From the NCBI GenBank assembly GCA_964370165.1, contig CAYJIG010000069.1:1-8999 (forward strand): a stretch of 8,999 bases of DNA, read 5' to 3'. The stretch is from JAAYCI01 sp964370165 (GTDB lineage Bacteria > Bacillota > Clostridia > Oscillospirales > Ruminococcaceae). The stretch's first letter is position 1. Each line of letters begins with the position of its first letter. The translations under genes and the position numbers were made by a program. Below the pieces are notes generated by a model, which saw only the letters and a list, made by a program, of their open reading frames with translations, was not told the origin of the DNA and made no database searches. Below, piece after piece: positions 5,625-8,999 of the stretch.

Positions 5625-6917
5625 ATGAGTTTTTGGACCATTTTTCCGCTAGTGGTACTTTTTGTGCTTTTTCTTTTGAAAATACCGGTGGCATATTCTA
5701 TGATAATTTCTGGTGCTGTGTATTATTTGTTTAGTCCGGATGCTATGGATGTCACTTTACTATGCCAAAAGCTAATTGCTTCAAACTCGTCGTTTATATT
5801 TTTGGCCATCCCATTTTTTACTTCGGCAGGAGTTATTTTCAACTATTCGGGTATCACAAGACGGCTTATGAATTTAGCTGAACTTTTTGTGGGACACTTA
5901 AGAGGTGGGCTGGGTCATGTAAACATAGTGTTGTCTGCGATGATGGGTGGTTTGTCGGGCTCGGCTATTGCAGATACGGCAATGCAGTCAAAAATGCTGG
6001 TACCAGAGATGGAAAGACTTGGATACAGTAAACCATACTCGTGTGTTGTGACAGCAGCTTCTGCATGTATCACACCCATTATTCCACCGGGAATAGTGCT
6101 GATTTTGTATTCGACAGCAGCTAATGTGTCGGTGGAAAAGATGTTTTATGCAGGATATTTGCCGGGAATATGTATTATGATAGGCCTGATGATAACAAAC
6201 CTTGTTATATCTAAAAAGCGTAAATATAAACCTTCGCGTGAGCGTGCCGGTACGCCAAAAGAATTTGGACATGCATTGGTAGATGCTGTATGGGCATTGA
6301 TGGTTCCGTTTGGTATTGTTATGGCGCTGCGCATGGGAGTTTGCACACCCACAGAAGCCGGTGCATTGTGTATTTTATATTCTATTATTGTGGGCGCTTT
6401 TATATACAAAGAGCTAAAGCTTTCCATGGTGAAGAAAATAATTACTGAGTCAGTCACAGCCACTGCCGGAGTTATGTTTATATTGGCCGGTGCAAATGTG
6501 TTGAATGGATTTTTGACATGGGAACGTATACCAATGATGATTTCCGAAACACTTACAGCAGGAATAGAATCGAAATATGTATTTTTGATAATTGTAAATA
6601 TTATGTTACTGCTTGTTGGGTGCTTTTTTGATGGTGGTGCCGCTATGATCTTGCTTGCACCGTTACTTGTTCCTGTAGCGGATGCAATGGGCATAAACCT
6701 TATACATTTTGGAATTGTTATGTGTATAAATCTTACAATAGCTGGTTTCACACCACCTTTTGGTAGCCAAATGTTTACCACATGTGCTATTACAGGTTGT
6801 TCTATAGAAAAATATGCAAAAGAGGCAATACCGTTTATATTGACACTGGTCGCAGTACTTTTGTGTCTCACATATATACCGGATATTGTAATGCTTGTTC
6901 CTAATTTGCTTTCGTAA
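5625..6917 (+). CDS. dctM: TRAP transporter large membrane subunit (DctM family)
   Basis: This 430-residue permease has the usual DctM length and about a dozen hydrophobic helices. Family signatures are SGSAIADTA at 111-119, VPEMERLGY at 126-134, IIPPGIVLILYS at 152-163, TPTEAGA at 241-247, FFDGGAAM at 334-341 and TPPFGSQMF at 376-384. It forms the substrate and sodium translocation path together with DctQ and receives substrate from DctP. AAGGAGA (5608-5614) lies ten bases before the ATG. The hydrophobic N-terminal segment is an uncleaved first helix. The next gene starts about 60-80 bases after its stop with no terminator between, so they share a transcript. Confidence 0.96.
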   Translation: MSFWTIFPLVVLFVLFLLKIPVAYSMIISGAVYYLFSPDAMDVTLLCQKLIASNSSFIFLAIPFFTSAGVIFNYSGITRRLMNLAELFVGHLRGGLGHVNIVLSAMMGGLSGSAIADTAMQSKMLVPEMERLGYSKPYSCVVTAASACITPIIPPGIVLILYSTAANVSVEKMFYAGYLPGICIMIGLMITNLVISKKRKYKPSRERAGTPKEFGHALVDAVWALMVPFGIVMALRMGVCTPTEAGALCILYSIIVGAFIYKELKLSMVKKIITESVTATAGVMFILAGANVLNGFLTWERIPMMISETLTAGIESKYVFLIIVNIMLLLVGCFFDGGAAMILLAPLLVPVADAMGINLIHFGIVMCINLTIAGFTPPFGSQMFTTCAITGCSIEKYAKEAIPFILTLVAVLLCLTYIPDIVMLVPNLLS

Positions 6918-6996
6918 TTATATTATCAGCAATAGGCTAGAACACCTCAAGTCGCCGACATTAAAAGTGGACGAAATGAAAGTGAGACGTTTTAGT

Positions 6997-7890
6997 ATGA
7001 ATCAGATTGGATTGCATATAGGTTATTGGTGGGGAAGCTCAATACAAGAAGATATTGAGGAAATTCTTTACCAATGTTATAAAGCCAACATGGATATTCT
7101 TGAGATAAATCCCACATGGCTTTTGAAACTGGATGACAAAGCTTGTGATAAACTACTTTCGCAAGCAAAAGCATATTCTATGTCGTTCACTTTGAATGGC
7201 GGTTTGGACGCAACAACTGATATATCTTCTGATAATCCACTGGTGCGCCAACGAGGAATTGAACATTGCGTGCAGGTGCTAAAGCGTATGCCGGCATTAG
7301 AAATGAAAGTTTGGTCGGGTGTTAATTATTCGGCATGGTTGCGCATGCCGCAAACAGATGAGGATTTCACAAAAGAACGAAAACGCGCTAAAGAGTTTAG
7401 CCGTCAGAGTTTACAGCAAATATTGCCGGTTGCTGAAGAGCTTGGTATTAATTATTGTTTTGAGGTATGCAACAGGTTTGAACAATTTGTCTTTAATACA
7501 GGTAAAGAGGCGTTGGATTTTGCTGTCGAGACATGTAGTGATAGAGCTATGGTACATTTAGACAGCTTTCATATGCTTATTGAAGAAAATAATATTTTCG
7601 ACACAATAGCCGGCGTGGCAAATGCAGGGCGGTTGGGGCACTTGCATCTTGGCGAGTCCAATAGGCGTATTCCGGGCATAGGGCCGTCGAATATTGATTG
7701 GCACAGGTTCATTACAACACTCAAAAAAGTAAAATATAGTGGCCCATTGGTTTTAGAACCGTTTGTTTTACCGGAGGCATTTAATGCACATAGAACACGC
7801 ACTTGGCGTAGCTTAAATAGATCATCTGAAATATACGATATGACGCAAGATGCTGCACAAGGCGCTGCTTTTTTGCGCAAGCTGATGTAA
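6997..7890 (+). CDS. Ketose 3-epimerase (D-psicose/D-tagatose 3-epimerase family)
   Basis: This 297-residue TIM-barrel enzyme should invert C3 of a free ketose using a divalent metal. All ligands known from psicose 3-epimerases are visible: Glu156 in FEVCNRFE, Asp189 and His192 in LDSFHM, His217 in GHLHLGE, and Glu254 in LEPFV. Arg223 of ESNRRIPG and Glu162 match residues that contact the substrate. MNQIG matches the family's N-terminus a few residues before the first strand, so ATG 6997 was chosen; ATG 6976 is an in-frame alternative (304 residues), and neither has a strong ribosome site. It is the last gene of the unit and supplies the interconversion step between import and the aldolase. 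The substrate could be a ketohexose, ketopentose or a derivative; sequence alone does not decide. Confidence 0.88.
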   Translation: MNQIGLHIGYWWGSSIQEDIEEILYQCYKANMDILEINPTWLLKLDDKACDKLLSQAKAYSMSFTLNGGLDATTDISSDNPLVRQRGIEHCVQVLKRMPALEMKVWSGVNYSAWLRMPQTDEDFTKERKRAKEFSRQSLQQILPVAEELGINYCFEVCNRFEQFVFNTGKEALDFAVETCSDRAMVHLDSFHMLIEENNIFDTIAGVANAGRLGHLHLGESNRRIPGIGPSNIDWHRFITTLKKVKYSGPLVLEPFVLPEAFNAHRTRTWRSLNRSSEIYDMTQDAAQGAAFLRKLM

Positions 7891-7972
7891 ATATATTAGG
7901 TACATAATAAACTTTGGTTTTGTACTTTACAGGTATTTTGTGAGCTGTTTAAGCATAATTATAAGTGTTATT

Positions 7973-8013
7973 TAGCTGATTATATTGATGGGTACAATGT
8001 TACTTATCAGCTA
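7973..8013. other. Hairpin after the epimerase gene
   Basis: TAGCTGAT (7973-7980) pairs perfectly with ATCAGCTA (8006-8013); ATTG/CAAT (7984-7987 with 7995-7998) can extend it inside. No T run follows. It may protect the 3' end of the transcript before the terminator at 8066. The rest of 7891-8040 is AT-rich with no supported gene. Confidence 0.35.
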
Positions 8014-8041
8014 CAATTCTGCATTAATACGAATCTTTTCC

Positions 8042-8057
8042 ATGCCCCTTATGGTTA
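8042..8057 (+). repeat. Short motif preceding a terminator, second copy
   Basis: ATGCCCCTTATGGTTA matches 326-342 (ATGCCCTCTTATGGTTA) apart from one extra base there. Each copy lies a few bases before a long terminator hairpin. Its role is unknown; a genome-wide 3'-end motif is possible. Confidence 0.4.
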
Positions 8058-8065
8058 CTCAGACC

Positions 8066-8098
8066 AAATTCCACTGACTTTTGTCGGTGGAATTTTTT
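8066..8098 (+). terminator. Terminator of the catabolic unit
   Basis: AAATTCCACTGAC (8066-8078) and GTCGGTGGAATTT (8083-8095) form a 13-base-pair stem with one T-G wobble and a TTTT loop. The T run ends at 8098. It overlaps the left end of the second long repeat. The short A run at the left base gives it weak activity at best on the minus strand. Confidence 0.85.
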
Positions 8099-8229
8099 GT
8101 TATAGCGATATATTTTGGGTGCAAAGCATGTTTGCACTTTATTTTACGATTTTTCAATCTTAACAAAAAGCACCGGCGTACGTAATGTGTACGTAATGGG
8201 AAATATTTACGCATGCAAAATGCTAAAGG
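8072..8229 (+). repeat. Intergenic repeat, right copy
   Basis: This is the direct-orientation partner of 1317-1484, and the two copies bracket the regulator-aldolase-TRAP-epimerase block. This copy keeps an intact terminator stem at its left end, a hairpin at 8119-8137 and a short frame ending in TAA at 8183-8185. It contains an internal tandem duplication: GTACGTAATGT (8178-8188) followed by GTACGTAATGG (8189-8199), absent from the left copy. Confidence 0.75.
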
Positions 8230-8246
8230 CTAAACGCAAATAGTAC

Positions 8247-8498
8247 CTATAACCAGGCAAACGGTCTTTTGGTAGCGACAACAATATTCATCTCATCCGA
8301 TGGCAAAACAATCTCGTTTGCCGAGGTGTCAAACAAGCTGTCGGTGGTGCTGCCAGCACCTATCTCAAGTGCATCGTAGCTACCGAAATTAATACGATTA
8401 CCCAGCATGATGTTTTGCAGGTGCACGTTTAGCTTAGCATGGGGTGGCACAATAAGATTTAAATTGCATGTAGACGGTTCCGATTTTGCGATGCTCAT
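8247..8498 (-). pseudogene. Leftward 83-codon frame, probable gene remnant or hypothetical protein
   Basis: The frame starts at an ATG (8498 downward) with no ribosome binding site and ends at TAG just beside the right repeat. The protein has plausible composition and base content richer in G and C than the flanking spacers. It includes LIVPPHAKLNVHLQNI and ALEIGAGSTTDSL, a pattern that resembles the beta-strand-rich repeats of secreted carbohydrate-associated proteins. With no start signal and no signal peptide it is most likely the surviving C-terminal piece of a larger surface protein gene, perhaps of the type that starts on the other strand at 8574. A genuine short gene or a chance frame cannot be excluded. 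Confidence 0.35.
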
Positions 8499-8512
8499 TA
8501 ATGAACAAACTG

Positions 8513-8542
8513 TTGATTTTTTGTGTAGTAATATTATATAAT
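8513..8542 (+). promoter_or_regulatory. Promoter of the surface protein gene
   Basis: TTGATT (8513-8518) and a perfect TATAAT (8537-8542) are spaced by 18 bases. A transcript start near 8549 gives a leader of about 25 bases with a GGGGTGAT ribosome site. Confidence 0.65.
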
Positions 8543-8573
8543 AATATCATTATATGTATTATGGGGTGATTGC

Positions 8574-8999
8574 ATGAATTTGAGGTATGATCTGTGCAAA
8601 AAGGGTATTTGCATGTTCATTGCATTAATTATGGTGGTTACGTTCCCTCTTTCGGTATTGGCCGAAGGCACAACGTTTGATGTTGCGACATCCGATGTAG
8701 TAGCCGAAAGTGGATCATCCTCTGAAAGTGGGTCGTCTTCTGAAAGTGGATCATCTTCTGAAAGTGGGTCGTCTTCTGAAAGCGGCTCATCTTCTGAAAG
8801 CGGATCGTCTACCGAGGACGAATCTTTGCCCGAAGACGAACAAGAGCCCGGTGAAGAAAGTTCTTCTTCAGAGGCTACTTTCGACGTGGCAGATTCTCCA
8901 TCGGCGGGACTGTTTTCACGCTCGGCTATGCTGCCGCAGCAACAAACCCGAGCAACCACCCATGCCGACTGGGCCGCCGCTGCCACCGCAGCCGTCGCA
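8574..8999 (+). CDS. Secreted repeat-bearing surface protein, 5' part (runs off the window)
   Basis: The frame is open from ATG 8574 to the last base (142 codons, no stop). GGGGTGAT (8563-8570) matches the extended ribosome site. Residues 1-30 form a signal peptide: basic CKKG, a hydrophobic stretch about 12-28, and a VLA cleavage site before Glu31. A linker of six ESGSSS hexapeptides (45-80) follows, then an acidic Glu/Asp/Ser tract to about 102. The motif TFDVA occurs before (34-38) and after (104-108) the linker. The last part is Ala-rich and begins a new domain (THADWAAAATAAV). Such a start suits an exported clostridial adhesin or carbohydrate-associated protein. Function and anchor lie beyond the edge. 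The gene is visibly richer in G and C than the rest of the window, which may reflect different ancestry. Confidence 0.85.
   Translation, partial: MNLRYDLCKKGICMFIALIMVVTFPLSVLAEGTTFDVATSDVVAESGSSSESGSSSESGSSSESGSSSESGSSSESGSSTEDESLPEDEQEPGEESSSSEATFDVADSPSAGLFSRSAMLPQQQTRATTHADWAAAATAAVA
8706..8813 (+). repeat. Six-copy 18-base tandem repeat inside the surface protein gene
   Basis: Six units of 18 bases encode ESGSSS (the last ends in Thr). Units alternate at the third and fourth codons (GGA TCA in units 1 and 3, GGG TCG in units 2 and 4), which points to duplication of a 36-base pair of units. Because 18 is a multiple of three, copy-number change keeps the frame. Confidence 0.93.

Noticed and set aside
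6146..6871. 241-codon leftward frame opposite the DctM gene
   Set aside because: It is antisense to a gene with clear DctM signatures and family length. Its composition is what the complement of a hydrophobic permease gene gives, and it has no start signals.
1317..8229. A composite transposon formed by the two long repeats
   Set aside because: The repeats carry no transposase, terminal inverted repeats or target-site duplications that I can see, and no integrase lies between them.
8534..8986. 150-codon leftward frame rich in SEDDPL repeats
   Set aside because: It is the complement of the ESGSSS repeat gene. The plus strand has the promoter, ribosome site, signal peptide and Ser/Glu linker; the minus frame has none of these.

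Overview
The window looks like a chromosomal segment of an AT-rich, low-GC Gram-positive bacterium of the Clostridia type. Evidence for this is the near-consensus AGGAGG ribosome binding sites, the hairpin-plus-T terminators, A/T-rich sigma-A-like promoters, and a lipoprotein with a typical clostridial signal peptide and Ala/Ser/Glu-rich linker. The species cannot be named from the sequence.

Layout. Bases 1-525 hold no protein gene. They carry a set of stems that may be a small structured RNA, two strong rightward terminators (283-311, 352-399) and a promoter for the first gene. Bases 526-1284 encode a stand-alone TIM-barrel sugar isomerase/epimerase-like protein. A 550-base gap (1285-1835) holds one copy of a ~160-base imperfect repeat and the control region of a DeoR-type regulator (1836-2651), which ends at its own terminator (2667-2704). 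A second promoter (2805-2833) starts a five-gene, same-strand unit: class II ketose-bisphosphate aldolase, TRAP transporter solute-binding lipoprotein (DctP), small membrane subunit (DctQ), large membrane subunit (DctM), and a ketose 3-epimerase of the psicose/tagatose family with all metal ligands present (ends 7890). A terminator at 8066-8098 closes the unit and forms the left end of the second copy of the ~160-base repeat (8072-8229). A leftward 83-codon frame of doubtful status (8247-8498) follows. From 8574 a new, more GC-rich gene runs off the right edge; it encodes a secreted protein with six ESGSSS repeats.

How the genes may work together (inference). The TRAP system imports a substrate, probably carrying a carboxylate because the DctP signature Arg is kept. 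The 3-epimerase inverts C3 of a ketose, and the aldolase splits a phosphorylated ketose into trioses. The DeoR protein, whose family senses sugar phosphates, likely represses the unit. No sugar kinase or dehydrogenase lies in the window, so the pathway is incomplete here and the substrate is unknown. The two repeat copies bracket the regulator-aldolase-transporter-epimerase block in direct orientation, which suggests it may behave as a discrete module.

The most noteworthy unexplained features are the flanking repeats (with a hairpin whose base changes all preserve pairing and a shared short reading frame), the structured non-coding region near the left edge, the tandem 14-base repeat just before the regulator's ribosome binding site, and the repeat-bearing surface protein at the right edge.
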